Shown here one piece after another: positions 28,434-37,950 of a stretch of DNA of 64,000 nucleotides. The DNA comes from Paracidovorax avenae ATCC 19860 (lineage in GTDB: Bacteria > Pseudomonadota > Gammaproteobacteria > Burkholderiales > Burkholderiaceae_C). The notes beneath the pieces are model-generated. The model did not search any database. It was not told the DNA's origin and worked only from the letters and a program-made list of their open reading frames with translations. The position numbers and the translations under genes were made by a program. The stretch's first letter is position 1, and every line of letters starts with the position of its first letter. Location: positions 3,286,001-3,350,000 of the forward strand of contig NC_015138.1 in the NCBI RefSeq assembly GCF_000176855.2, read 5' to 3'.

Positions 28434-29450
28434 TCAGGGGACGACGGACACCGGCACCACCTCCGGCAGCGCCGCCGTATCCGCCAGCATCTGCCGCTCG
28501 AACGCACGCAGCCGCTTGTGGATGGAAATCTGCTCCACCACCGTGCTCCAGTTCTGCACCAGGAACTGGAACGAGTCCAGCACCCGGTCGAACGCCCGCG
28601 AGATCTGCTGCATCACGCCCAGCGTGATGACACCGGCGATCAGCGTGGGCCCCAGGGCCACCAGCGGCACCAGCACGCTCACCTGCAGGTACGACCACTT
28701 CACCACATCGAAGTACAGGTAGTTGAAGAACAGCCGGAAGTAGTTGCGGCGCACGTCGGCGAACAGCGCGGCGGCGGTGGGCGGCGCGGCGCGCGCGTGG
28801 TCGTCCTCGCCCAGCACCAGTTCCTTGCGGTAGGCGGCTTCCACGCGCTGGTTGTGGAACTCCAGCCCCGGCAGGCGCACGCCCACCACGGCCAACAGCA
28901 AGGTGCCGCCCACGGACCAGAACAGCGCCACCCAGACCAGCGAATGCGGCACGGCGCCGATCACCGGCAGCCCGGTCAGCTTGTCCGACAGCACCCAGAG
29001 CACCGGCACGAAGGCAGCCAGCGTCATCAGGCTGCGCAGGAACGTCAGGCCCAGGCCCTCCATGGTGGTGGCGAAGCGCATGGTGTCTTCCTGCACCCGC
29101 TGCGCCGCACCCTCGATGTGGCGCAGCCGCGGCCAGGCGGCCATGTAGTGCTCGTTCATCGCCTGGCGCCAGCGGAAGATGTAGTGCTTGCAGAAGAAGT
29201 CCACCACCACCGCCGTGGTCACGTAAATCATGGCGATGCGCGAGAAGGTGGAGAGCTGCCCCCAGAACTGCCCTGCGGTGATGCTCCCGGGCTGGCCCAG
29301 CGATTTCTGGATCAGGTCGTAGAAGCTGCCGAACCAGTCGTTGATCTGCACGTCGAGTTCGACGCGGTACCAGGTGGCGAGCAGGATGAAGACGGAGCCG
29401 GCGATCGACCAGGCCCACCACCGGCGGGAGAGAAAGAAAGACTTGAACAT
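28434..29450 (-). CDS. sbmA: SbmA/BacA-family peptide transporter
   Basis: Inner-membrane protein of 338 residues with about six or seven helices. Conserved SbmA/BacA segments are WYRVELDVQINDWFGSFYDLIQ near residue 30, HYIFRWRQAMNEHYMAAWPRLRHIEGAAQRVQEDTMRF near 120–160, and VEAAYRKELVLGEDD. The family takes up proline-rich antimicrobial peptides, microcins and related drugs using the proton gradient. It is shorter than E. coli SbmA (406), mostly at the termini. No ATPase domain, so it is SbmA rather than the BacA-related ABC type. Confidence 0.85.
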   Translation of the reverse strand: MFKSFFLSRRWWAWSIAGSVFILLATWYRVELDVQINDWFGSFYDLIQKSLGQPGSITAGQFWGQLSTFSRIAMIYVTTAVVVDFFCKHYIFRWRQAMNEHYMAAWPRLRHIEGAAQRVQEDTMRFATTMEGLGLTFLRSLMTLAAFVPVLWVLSDKLTGLPVIGAVPHSLVWVALFWSVGGTLLLAVVGVRLPGLEFHNQRVEAAYRKELVLGEDDHARAAPPTAAALFADVRRNYFRLFFNYLYFDVVKWSYLQVSVLVPLVALGPTLIAGVITLGVMQQISRAFDRVLDSFQFLVQNWSTVVEQISIHKRLRAFERQMLADTAALPEVVPVSVVP

Positions 29451-29543
29451 GGCGGTGCGCGTTGTCGTGGTTCCTGGGCGTCGGACGCCGACTGGACTGC
29501 AAATGTTCCATGGCGGGCCGGCCGCTTCAGCCCCACCTAAGGA

Positions 29544-29575
29544 AAAGGCCCCGGGGATCGCTCCCCGGGGCCTTT
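29544..29575 (-). terminator. Terminator of acnB
   Basis: Perfect 14-bp stem (29544–29557 with 29562–29575) around TCGC, 62 bp past the acnB stop on the minus strand. Outer ends AAA/TTT give a short U-run for minus-strand transcription. Confidence 0.8.
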
Positions 29576-29637
29576 GCAGTGGTAAGGCACTTCAGTCCGG
29601 CATCGGAAGCCAGCGGGCCTCACGGCCCGCCCGGCCG

Positions 29638-32229
29638 TCAGGCCGCCACGGACTTGGCGGCGTCCGCGTATTCCTCGATCTGGTCGAAGTTCATGTAGCG
29701 ATAGACGCTCGCCTTGTCGGCATCGATCACGCCCATTTCCTTGAGGTATTCCTCCTTGGTGGGCAGCTTGCCGATGCGCGAGGCGATCGCGGCCAGCTCG
29801 GCCGAGCCCAGGAACACGTTGGTGTTCTTGCCCAGGCGGTTCGGGAAGTTGCGGGTGGAGGTGGAGATCACCGTCGCGCCCTCGCGCACCTGCGCCTGGT
29901 TGCCCATGCACAGCGAGCAGCCCGGCATTTCGGTGCGGGCACCGGCCGTGCCGAAGGCGGCGTAGTGGCCTTCCTTGATCAGCTCGTTCTGGTCCATCTT
30001 GGTCGGCGGCGCGACCCACAGCTTGACCGGAATGTCGCGCTGGCCGCCCAGCAGCTTGGCGGCTGCACGGAAGTGGCCGATGTTGGTCATGCACGAGCCG
30101 ATGAAGGCTTCGTCGATCTTGGTGCCGGCCACTTCCGAGAGGAACTTGGCATCGTCCGGATCGTTCGGGCAGCAGACGATCGGCTCGGTGATGTCGGCCA
30201 GGTCGATCTCGATCACGGCGGCGTACTCGGCGTCCTTGTCGGCTTCCAGCAGCTCGGGGTTGGCCAGCCAGGCTTCGACCTTCTCGATGCGGCGCTTGAG
30301 GGTGCGCGCGTCGGCATAGCCGTCGGCGATCATGTTCTTCATCAGCACGACGTTGCTGGTGAGGTATTCCTTGATCGGCTCGGGGTTGAGCTTGATCGTG
30401 CAGCCGGCTGCCGAGCGCTCTGCGGATGCATCCGACAGCTCGAACGCCTGTTCCACCTTCAGGTCCGGCAGGCCCTCGATCTCGAGGATCTTGCCCGAGA
30501 AGATGTTCTTCTTGCCGGCCTTGGCCACGGTCAGCAGGCCCTGCTTGATCGCGTACAGCGGAATGGCATGCACCAGGTCGCGCAGCGTCACGCCGGGCTG
30601 CAGTTCGCCCTTGAAGCGCACCAGCACGGATTCGGGCATGTCCAGCGGCATCACGCCGGTGGCAGCGCCGAAGGCCACGAGGCCGGAACCGGCGGGGAAC
30701 GAGATGCCGATCGGGAAGCGGGTGTGCGAATCACCGCCGGTGCCCACGGTGTCGGGCAGCAGCAGGCGGTTCAGCCAGCTGTGGATCACGCCGTCGCCGG
30801 GGCGCAGGGCCACGCCGCCGCGGTTGCTGATGAAGGCGGGCAGCTCGCGGTGGGTCTTCACGTCCACGGGCTTCGGGTAGGCGGCCGTGTGGCAGAAGGA
30901 CTGCATCACCATGTCGGCGGAGAAGCCCAGGCAGGCCAGGTCCTTCAGCTCGTCGCGGGTCATGGGGCCGGTGGTGTCCTGGCTGCCCACGGTGGTCATC
31001 TTCGGCTCGCAGTAGGTGCCCGGGCGCACGCCCTGGCCTTCCGGCAGGCCGACGGCACGGCCGACCATCTTCTGGGCCAGCGTGAAGCCGGCCTTGGATT
31101 CGGCAGGTGCCTGCGGCAGGCGGAACGCGGTGGATGCGGGCAGGCCCAGGAACTCGCGCGCCTTGGCGGTCAGCGAACGGCCGATGATCAGGTTGATGCG
31201 GCCGCCGGCGCGCACTTCGTCCAGCAGCACGTCGCTCTTGAGCTGGAACTCGCCCACGGTCTCGCCGTTGCGCACCAGCTTGCCTTCATAGGGCAGCACG
31301 TCGATCACGTCGCCCATCTCCAGCCTGGAGACGTCCACTTCGATCGGCAGCGAGCCGGAGTCTTCCTGCGTGTTGAAGAAGATGGGAGCGATCTTGCCGC
31401 CCAGCGTGACGCCGCCGAAGCGCTTGTTCGGCACGAAGGGGATGTCGGCGCCCGTGGCCCAGATCACGCTGTTGGTGGCCGACTTGCGCGAAGAGCCCGT
31501 GCCCACCACGTCGCCCACGTAGGCCACGAGGTGGCCCTTCTTCTTCAGGTCCTCGATGAACTGCATCGGGCCGCGCTTGCCGTCTTCCTCGGGCTTGAAG
31601 GCCGCGTCGGGGCGGGTGTTCTTCAACATGGCGAGGTAGTGCAGCGGGATGTCTGGGCGGCTCCAGGCGTCGGGCGCCGGGGAGAGATCATCGGTATTGG
31701 TCTCGCCGGGCACCTTGAAGACGGTGACGGTGATCTTCTTCTCGACTTCGGGGCGGCTCGTGAACCACTCGGCGTCGGCCCAGGACTGCATCACTTCCTT
31801 CGCCTTGGCGTTGCCGGCCTTGGCCTTCTCGGCCACGTCGTTGAAGAAGTCGAACATCAGCAGCGTCTTCTTCAGCGCGTCGGCGGCCACGCCCGCCACT
31901 TCGGCGTCGTCCAGCAGCTCGATCAGGGGATGGACGTTGTAGCCGCCCACCATGGTGCCCAGCAGCTCCGTGGCCTTGGCCTTGGAGATCAGGCCCACCT
32001 TCAGGTCGCCGTGCGCCACGGCGGCCAGGAAGCTGGCCTTGACCTTGGCAGCATCGTCCACGCCCGGGGGCACGCGGTGCGTCAGCAGGTCCAGCAGGAA
32101 GGCGTCTTCGCCGGCGGGCGGGTTCTTGATCAGCTCGATCAGATCGGCGACCTGCTTCGCATCGAGCGGCAGGGGCGGGATGCCCAGGGCGGCGCGCTCG
32201 GCCACATGGTCACGGTAGGCTTTCAACAT
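29638..32229 (-). CDS. acnB: Aconitate hydratase B / 2-methylisocitrate dehydratase
   Basis: Interconverts citrate and isocitrate through cis-aconitate, and can handle 2-methylisocitrate. 863 residues, matching E. coli AcnB (865). The N-terminal HEAT-like domain begins [26 protein letters not shown]; the swivelling domain holds [13 protein letters not shown]; the [4Fe-4S] cysteines are in [22 protein letters not shown] (first region) and [12 protein letters not shown] (CxxC pair). Start ATG 32229; the upstream frame is antisense low-complexity. It opens the minus-strand TCA cluster's distal part. Confidence 0.96.
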   Translation of the reverse strand: MLKAYRDHVAERAALGIPPLPLDAKQVADLIELIKNPPAGEDAFLLDLLTHRVPPGVDDAAKVKASFLAAVAHGDLKVGLISKAKATELLGTMVGGYNVHPLIELLDDAEVAGVAADALKKTLLMFDFFNDVAEKAKAGNAKAKEVMQSWADAEWFTSRPEVEKKITVTVFKVPGETNTDDLSPAPDAWSRPDIPLHYLAMLKNTRPDAAFKPEEDGKRGPMQFIEDLKKKGHLVAYVGDVVGTGSSRKSATNSVIWATGADIPFVPNKRFGGVTLGGKIAPIFFNTQEDSGSLPIEVDVSRLEMGDVIDVLPYEGKLVRNGETVGEFQLKSDVLLDEVRAGGRINLIIGRSLTAKAREFLGLPASTAFRLPQAPAESKAGFTLAQKMVGRAVGLPEGQGVRPGTYCEPKMTTVGSQDTTGPMTRDELKDLACLGFSADMVMQSFCHTAAYPKPVDVKTHRELPAFISNRGGVALRPGDGVIHSWLNRLLLPDTVGTGGDSHTRFPIGISFPAGSGLVAFGAATGVMPLDMPESVLVRFKGELQPGVTLRDLVHAIPLYAIKQGLLTVAKAGKKNIFSGKILEIEGLPDLKVEQAFELSDASAERSAAGCTIKLNPEPIKEYLTSNVVLMKNMIADGYADARTLKRRIEKVEAWLANPELLEADKDAEYAAVIEIDLADITEPIVCCPNDPDDAKFLSEVAGTKIDEAFIGSCMTNIGHFRAAAKLLGGQRDIPVKLWVAPPTKMDQNELIKEGHYAAFGTAGARTEMPGCSLCMGNQAQVREGATVISTSTRNFPNRLGKNTNVFLGSAELAAIASRIGKLPTKEEYLKEMGVIDADKASVYRYMNFDQIEEYADAAKSVAA

Positions 32230-32282
32230 GGTGTTCTCCGGTGGGTTCGATCGTTGGATTTTTGGGGGCAAAGCCAGTCCTG

Positions 32283-32304
32283 CGGGCGCCGCGAGCGGCG
32301 CCCG
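32283..32304 (-). terminator. GC-rich hairpin between the secreted-protein gene and acnB
   Basis: CGGGCGCCG (32283–32291) pairs perfectly with CGGCGCCCG (32296–32304) around CGAG. On the minus strand it follows the stop of the secreted protein and precedes acnB by 54 bp. There is no strong U-run nearby, so it may terminate partially or simply be a leader structure. Confidence 0.4.
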
Positions 32305-32332
32305 TCCATCGCAGGCCAGGACGCCGCGGCGC

Positions 32333-33043
32333 TTACTTGGCGGGCGCTTCGGCGGCGGGCGCAGCCGCCGGCGCGGCAGCGGCGGCCGGTGCCGGCGCGG
32401 GCGCATCCAGCAGGCTCGGCTGCGGGTTCTTGCGGATGGTTTCGCTGACGGCGACCTGCTGCGGGCTCATGCATTCGTCGGCCAGGCGCTGGCCCAGCTT
32501 CTGGTTCATGAGCATGGACTTGTTGGAGATCTGGATCCAGACCGCACCGGCCTTCTGGTCTTCCAGGCGCACCGCACCGGTGCTCGTGGCCACGGGCGTC
32601 ATGCGGTAGTGGAAGTTCTTGCCGGCGACCTCGAAGTACCCGGGCGACTTGGGATCGGCCTCGATGTTGACCGAGGCACCCAGTTCGCAGGGGATGTGGC
32701 CGGTGTGCACGCGCTGGGCGATCTCGAGCTCCGCGGGGCTGAGGGCTGCCTCGGCGGCGATGAGGCCCGAGGCCACCTGGTTGGTGGCGCTCTTGAGCTG
32801 GGCGCGGCTGCTCTGCGGATGCGCCTTGGCCACGTGCACGGGCTTCTTGGCATCCTTGGCGGGCGCGGCCTTCGCGCTCTGGGTGGACTTGGCGGCAGGC
32901 TTCTTGGCCTCCTTGGAATCCTTGGCGGGCGCGGCCTTCGCAGCGGCCTTGGGAGCGGGCTTGGCCGGAGCCGGGGCGGCATCCTGCGCCATCACCAGGA
33001 CGGGGCTCAGCAGCATCAGGGCGGAAGCGACGAGTTGTTTCAT
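32333..33043 (-). CDS. Secreted Ala/Lys/Pro-rich protein of unknown function
   Basis: 236 residues. A signal peptide ([20 protein letters not shown]) is followed by a low-complexity, basic linker with imperfect repeats such as [14 protein letters not shown] and [11 protein letters not shown], then a globular domain of about 130 residues (from [31 protein letters not shown]) with two cysteines that could form a disulfide, and an Ala/Pro tail. I do not recognise the globular domain. It lies between acnB and a CitE-like lyase on the same strand; periplasmic location is inferred. Confidence 0.7.
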   Translation of the reverse strand: MKQLVASALMLLSPVLVMAQDAAPAPAKPAPKAAAKAAPAKDSKEAKKPAAKSTQSAKAAPAKDAKKPVHVAKAHPQSSRAQLKSATNQVASGLIAAEAALSPAELEIAQRVHTGHIPCELGASVNIEADPKSPGYFEVAGKNFHYRMTPVATSTGAVRLEDQKAGAVWIQISNKSMLMNQKLGQRLADECMSPQQVAVSETIRKNPQPSLLDAPAPAPAAAAAPAAAPAAEAPAK

Positions 33044-33103
33044 GGAAGCTCCAGCAAAGGAGTGGGGGTCGTGGGAACGGGGTCGTGGAGGGCAGCCGGT
33101 GCG

Positions 33104-34129
33104 TCAGGCGACCGCTGCCGCGGTGGAATCGAACCAGCCGCGCGCCTCTGGAGGCAGCTCGCGGCCGGTCTGGTGTGCACGCTCCAGCACCTGCCAGAAA
33201 TAGCGGTAGCTGGCGCGGTCGTGCAGAACGCCGTCCACGCTGATGGGAGCCCATGCGGCGTGCTCGGCGGCGGAAAGGATGGAGGCGGCCTGGACGATCT
33301 CGTCCTGGGCGGGCGCGAAGGCCTCCAGGATGGGACGGATCTGGGCCGGGTGGATGCTCCACATGCGGGTGTAGCCGAACTCGCGCGCGGCGCGGCCGGC
33401 CGCGGCGCGCAAGGCCGCGGTGTCGCTGAACTCGGTCACCACGCAGTGCGAAGGCACCTTGCCGTGCGCATGGCAGGCGGCCGCGATCTCGAGCTTGGCG
33501 CGCACCACGAGCGGGTGCTCGAACTGGCCCTGCACGCCCATGGCCCGCGCGGGGATCGCCCCGCCGTGCGCGGACACGAAGTCCATGAGGCCGAAGCTGA
33601 TCGACTCCACGCGCGGATGGGCAGCGATCTCGAAGGCGCGGCGCACGGCCGCGGGCGATTCGATGAGCACGTGCAGCGGCAGCGCGGGAGCGCCCGCGGC
33701 GTTCACGGCACGCTCGGCGCGCAGCACGTCGTCCACGGATTCGACCTTCGGCACCATGAGATGGGACAGCCGGTGCCCGGCCTCCCCCGCGATGGTGGCG
33801 ACATCGTGCGCGAAGGCGGGGTGATCGACCGTGTGCACCCGGGCCGCCACGCGGGCCCCGGGCTGCGCGTCGCGTGCCAGCGCGGCGACGAGCTCGGCGT
33901 GGGCGCGCTCCTGGCCTGCGGGAGCGCCGTCCTCGCAGTCGAGCGTGACGTCGAACACGCAGCGGCCGAACTCGGCCGCCATCTCGGCCTGCAATTGCAG
34001 GCTCTTGCGCATGCGCACCTCGACGCCGCTGTAGTGGTCGCAGACCGGCAGCCGCGCGGCCGCGGCCTGCGCGCCGAGCAGCACCTCGGCGGGATGGAGC
34101 CTGGAGGGAGCAGCCACCGCGGAGTTCAT
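33104..34129 (-). CDS. HpcH/HpaI aldolase / CitE-like CoA-ester lyase
   Basis: 341-residue TIM-barrel lyase of the citrate-lyase beta/malyl-CoA lyase superfamily. The Mg-binding and substrate motifs are visible: [55 protein letters not shown] and [22 protein letters not shown]. Family enzymes cleave malyl-CoA, citramalyl-CoA, methylmalyl-CoA or related esters. Its stop side adjoins the secreted protein, and its start overlaps the tam stop by four bases, so the two are translationally coupled. The physiological substrate is unknown. Confidence 0.85.
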   Translation of the reverse strand: MNSAVAAPSRLHPAEVLLGAQAAAARLPVCDHYSGVEVRMRKSLQLQAEMAAEFGRCVFDVTLDCEDGAPAGQERAHAELVAALARDAQPGARVAARVHTVDHPAFAHDVATIAGEAGHRLSHLMVPKVESVDDVLRAERAVNAAGAPALPLHVLIESPAAVRRAFEIAAHPRVESISFGLMDFVSAHGGAIPARAMGVQGQFEHPLVVRAKLEIAAACHAHGKVPSHCVVTEFSDTAALRAAAGRAAREFGYTRMWSIHPAQIRPILEAFAPAQDEIVQAASILSAAEHAAWAPISVDGVLHDRASYRYFWQVLERAHQTGRELPPEARGWFDSTAAAVA

Positions 34130-34914
34130 GCGGAGCGCCGCGCCACGATGAACATGCGCGGGAAGGCGAGCAGGCGCTGCCCGTCCGCCCGCACGGGATA
34201 GGCGGCGTCGATGCCGCGCTCGTACGCGGCCAGGAAGCCGGCCCGCTGCGATGCGGGCAGCGGATCGACGAAGGGCTTGAGGCCGGTGCCGCTCACCCAT
34301 TCGACGATGGCGGCGGCCGAGGCCATGGGATGCTGATAGACCGTGTGCCACACGTCCACGCCCTGGGCGATGGGCGCCAGCAGGTCGTAATAGTCGGCGA
34401 TGCCCAGGATGCGCGTGCGCACCGCGGCCGCGTCGCCGATGGCGTCGCTCCAGGGCGCCTGGGCGGCCACCTCGCGCATGGTGCGGTGCGAGGGCTCCTG
34501 CCGGTTGTCAGGCATCTGGATGGCCAGCACGCCGCCCGGAGCGAGCGACGCGAACAGCCGGGGAATGAGGGATTCGTGCCCGCCCACCCATTGCAGGGAG
34601 GCGTTGGCATAGAGCAGGTCGGGCGCTTCGCCCGGCTGCGGCGTCCAGGCGGAGATATCGGCCTGGACGAATTCCGCCGCGGGCAGGCGCTCGCGGGCGC
34701 TCTGCAGCATGGCGGCGGAGGTATCGATGCCGGTCACGCGCGCCCCGGGGAAGCGCGCGGCCAGCAGTTCGGTGGAGTTGCCCGGGCCGCAGCCCAGGTC
34801 CACCACATGCGAGGCAGTTGCCAGCGGCACCCGGGCGAGCAGTTCACGGGCCGGACGCGTGCGCTCGTCCTCGAAGCGGCGGTAGAGCGCGGGGTTCCAG
34901 TCGTTCATGGTCAT
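34126..34914 (-). CDS. tam: Trans-aconitate 2-methyltransferase
   Basis: SAM-dependent methyltransferase, 262 residues. [45 protein letters not shown] (SAM motif I), GIDTSAAML and [20 protein letters not shown] are highly typical of Tam. It methylates trans-aconitate, the spontaneous isomer of cis-aconitate that inhibits aconitase, which fits its place in a cluster with acnB and mdh. Starts at 34914 (MTMNDW) or 34908 are both possible. It is 32 bp after mdh and overlaps the lyase gene. Confidence 0.9.
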   Translation of the reverse strand: MTMNDWNPALYRRFEDERTRPARELLARVPLATASHVVDLGCGPGNSTELLAARFPGARVTGIDTSAAMLQSARERLPAAEFVQADISAWTPQPGEAPDLLYANASLQWVGGHESLIPRLFASLAPGGVLAIQMPDNRQEPSHRTMREVAAQAPWSDAIGDAAAVRTRILGIADYYDLLAPIAQGVDVWHTVYQHPMASAAAIVEWVSGTGLKPFVDPLPASQRAGFLAAYERGIDAAYPVRADGQRLLAFPRMFIVARRSA

Positions 34915-34946
34915 CTCGGGTACGGCAGCCGCCAGGCAGGCCCGCC

Positions 34947-35933
<987 letters not shown>

Positions 35934-36029
35934 GAGGGGAACTCCAGATGATGGGATGGAACGGGTGTCGGTGCAGGGGCACCAGCGCCAGTCGATCCAA
36001 GCAGCCAGGGTCCTGCAGAACAGCTCCCG

Positions 36030-36059
36030 AGTGTACCGCCGATTTCCGGCAAGGGTCAA
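36030..36059 (-). promoter_or_regulatory. Sigma70-type promoter of mdh
   Basis: On the minus strand, TTGACC (36059–36054) and TACACT (36035–36030) are separated by 18 bp, about 100 bp upstream of the mdh start. Both boxes are close to consensus, and the palindromic operator at 36071 lies just upstream of the -35. Confidence 0.7.
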
Positions 36060-36060
36060 T

Positions 36061-36088
36061 TTGTCTTATGTCTTATATAAGATATGAT
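36061..36088 (+). promoter_or_regulatory. gntR promoter with embedded palindromic operator
   Basis: TTGTCT (36061–36066) and TATGAT (36083–36088) are spaced by 16 bp on the plus strand. The perfect 12-bp palindrome TCTTATATAAGA (36071–36082) fills the spacer, preceded by a direct repeat GTCTTAT GTCTTAT (36063–36076). A GntR dimer bound here would block its own gene and sits 12 bp from the mdh -35 box, so it could control both directions. Assignment to the adjacent regulator is inference. Confidence 0.7.
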
Positions 36089-36129
36089 GCGGACCGCCGC
36101 ACACGGCGCCCGAGCCCCCCACGAACCGC

Positions 36130-36921
36130 ATGTCCACCCCACCGGCAGCCACCCCCGACAGCCCCGCCCCGACGGCCGGCGGCGCGGGTGCGCCGACGCC
36201 GGCCTTCAGTCCGCTCTACCAGCAGATCAAGGGGCTCATCCTGCAGAGCCTGCAGCAGGGCGAATGGAAGCCGGGCGAGGCCATCCCCAGCGAGATGGAG
36301 CTGGCGGCCCGCTTCCGCGTGAGCCAGGGCACGGTGCGCAAGGCGATCGACGAGCTCGCGGCCGAAAACCTCGTGATGCGCCGCCAGGGCAAGGGCACCT
36401 TCGTCGCCACCCATGCCGAGCGCCACGTGCAATACCGTTTCCTGAAGCTGCAGCCCGACGTGGGCGACCCGGACGACGAAGGCCCGGCCCAGCGCCGCAT
36501 CGTGGAGTGCCGGCGCACGCGCGCCAGTGCCGACGTGGCGCGCGCCCTGGCGCTGCGCAGCGGCGACGCCGTGGTCATGGCCCGGCGCATCCTCTCGTTC
36601 GCGGGCGTGCCCACCATCCTGGAGGACATCTGGCTCCCCGGCCAGACCTTCAAGGGCCTCACGGCCGAACGGCTGGCCGGCTACCCAGGCCCCACCTACG
36701 CGATGTTCGAGCTCGATTTCGGCGTGCGCATGGTGCGCGCCGACGAAAAGATCCGCGCGGTGCTGCCGGACACGGCGCAGGCCGGGCTGCTGGGCGTTCC
36801 CGCCGGCACGCCGCTGCTGAGCGTGGAGCGCACCGCCTACACCTACAACGATGTTCCGATGGAGTTACGCCGAGGGCTCTACCGGACCGACACGCACCAC
36901 TACCACAATGCGCTGCAGTGA
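36130..36921 (+). CDS. GntR-family (HutC/UTRA) regulator of the TCA locus
   Basis: 263 residues. After a Pro/Ala-rich N-terminal tail comes a GntR winged helix (FSPLYQQIKGLILQSLQQGEWKPGEAIPSEMELAARFRVSQGTVRKAIDELAAENLVMRRQGKGTFV), then a UTRA ligand domain from about residue 105 (VECRRTRASADVARAL to VERTAYTYNDVPMELRRGLY). It lies between mdh and sdhC; the shared position suggests that it senses a carboxylate or a related metabolite and controls mdh, sdh or both. ATG 36130 is close to the promoter described upstream. Confidence 0.9.
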   Translation: MSTPPAATPDSPAPTAGGAGAPTPAFSPLYQQIKGLILQSLQQGEWKPGEAIPSEMELAARFRVSQGTVRKAIDELAAENLVMRRQGKGTFVATHAERHVQYRFLKLQPDVGDPDDEGPAQRRIVECRRTRASADVARALALRSGDAVVMARRILSFAGVPTILEDIWLPGQTFKGLTAERLAGYPGPTYAMFELDFGVRMVRADEKIRAVLPDTAQAGLLGVPAGTPLLSVERTAYTYNDVPMELRRGLYRTDTHHYHNALQ

Positions 36922-37061
36922 ACCGGCAGTCTTGCCCGTGCGTACAGCCGCGGGATGGAAATCGTAGTACCCACAAACTCCGCCTTGTTGCATTGCAATA
37001 GAATTTTGGGCGTTTCGCCTGCGCGAAATTACAAAGCAGTTACATCCACGAAAGCACCGCC

Positions 37062-37496
37062 ATGACCGAGATCGCCAAAAAGCGGCCTGAATTCCGCAAC
37101 ATCAACGCCCTCACGGACCTGCCCACGTACCGCCTGCCGGCCGCGGGATGGGTGTCGATCCTGCACCGCATCAGCGGTGTGATCATGCTGCTGCTGCTGC
37201 CGTTCGTGCTGTGGATGTTCGACACCTCGGTGTCCTCGGAGATCTCGTTCGGCAAGTTCACCTCGGCATTCACCGCGGGCCTGGGCTTCGTGCCCGGCTG
37301 GTTCATCAAGCTCGTGGTGCTGGCGCTGATCTGGGCCTACCTGCACCACTTCACCGCCGGCCTGCGCCACCTGTGGATGGACGTGAGCCACGACGCCGTG
37401 AACAAGCATTTCGGCAGCATGTCGGCGAAGGTCACGCTGGCGATCAGCCTCGGCCTGACGGTGATCCTCGGCGCCAAGCTCTTCGGCCTGTACTGA
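37062..37496 (+). CDS. sdhC: Succinate dehydrogenase cytochrome b556 subunit
   Basis: Membrane anchor subunit of complex II, 144 residues, three helices. RPEFRNINALTDLPTYRLPAAGWVSILHRISGV carries the conserved quinone-site Ser/Arg and HRxSG motif; WAYLHHFTAGLRHLWMDVSHD holds the haem b histidine. First gene of sdhCDAB, 140 bp after gntR. I could not place its own promoter with confidence. Confidence 0.94.
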   Translation: MTEIAKKRPEFRNINALTDLPTYRLPAAGWVSILHRISGVIMLLLLPFVLWMFDTSVSSEISFGKFTSAFTAGLGFVPGWFIKLVVLALIWAYLHHFTAGLRHLWMDVSHDAVNKHFGSMSAKVTLAISLGLTVILGAKLFGLY

Positions 37497-37550
37497 GCCC
37501 CCGGCCAGCGCACCGCCCTCCCTCTTTCCACGATTCCCAAGGATTTCCCC

Positions 37551-37916
37551 ATGTCCGTGAACTATGGTTCCAAGCGCACCGTCGTCGGTGCCCACTACGG
37601 CACGCGCGACTGGCTCAGCCAGCGCGTCACCGCGGCCCTGATGGCCGTCTTCACCCTCGTCGTGCTGGCGCAGCTGGTGCTCACCAAGGGCCCCATCGGC
37701 TACGACCGCTGGGCCGGCATCTTCGGCGCCCAGTGGATGAAGGTCCTCACCTTCTCCGTCATCGTCGGCCTGGCATGGCATGCCTGGGTGGGCATGCGCG
37801 ACGTGTGGATGGACTACGTCAAGCCCGTCGGCCTGCGCCTGGCGCTGCAAGCGGTCACGATCTTCTGGCTCGTCGGCTGTGCCGGCTGGGGCATCCAGAT
37901 CCTCTGGCGCCTCTGA
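37551..37916 (+). CDS. sdhD: Succinate dehydrogenase membrane anchor subunit
   Basis: Second anchor subunit, 121 residues, three helices. GAHYGTRDWLSQRVTAALMAVFTLVVLAQLV and WHAWVGMRDVWMDYVKPVGLRLALQ contain the conserved Arg, haem-ligand His and the MDY near the quinone site. 54 bp after sdhC and 34 bp before sdhA. Confidence 0.93.
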   Translation: MSVNYGSKRTVVGAHYGTRDWLSQRVTAALMAVFTLVVLAQLVLTKGPIGYDRWAGIFGAQWMKVLTFSVIVGLAWHAWVGMRDVWMDYVKPVGLRLALQAVTIFWLVGCAGWGIQILWRL

Positions 37917-37950
37917 TCCGATTCCCCCGCGACTGAAAGAGCACACAACA

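Noticed and set aside
29341..32448. Very long open frame on the plus strand opposite acnB (over 1000 codons)
   Set aside because: It is the antisense of a well-supported acnB gene; such frames are common when third-position GC is very high, and its His/Gly/Arg-rich product has no domain.
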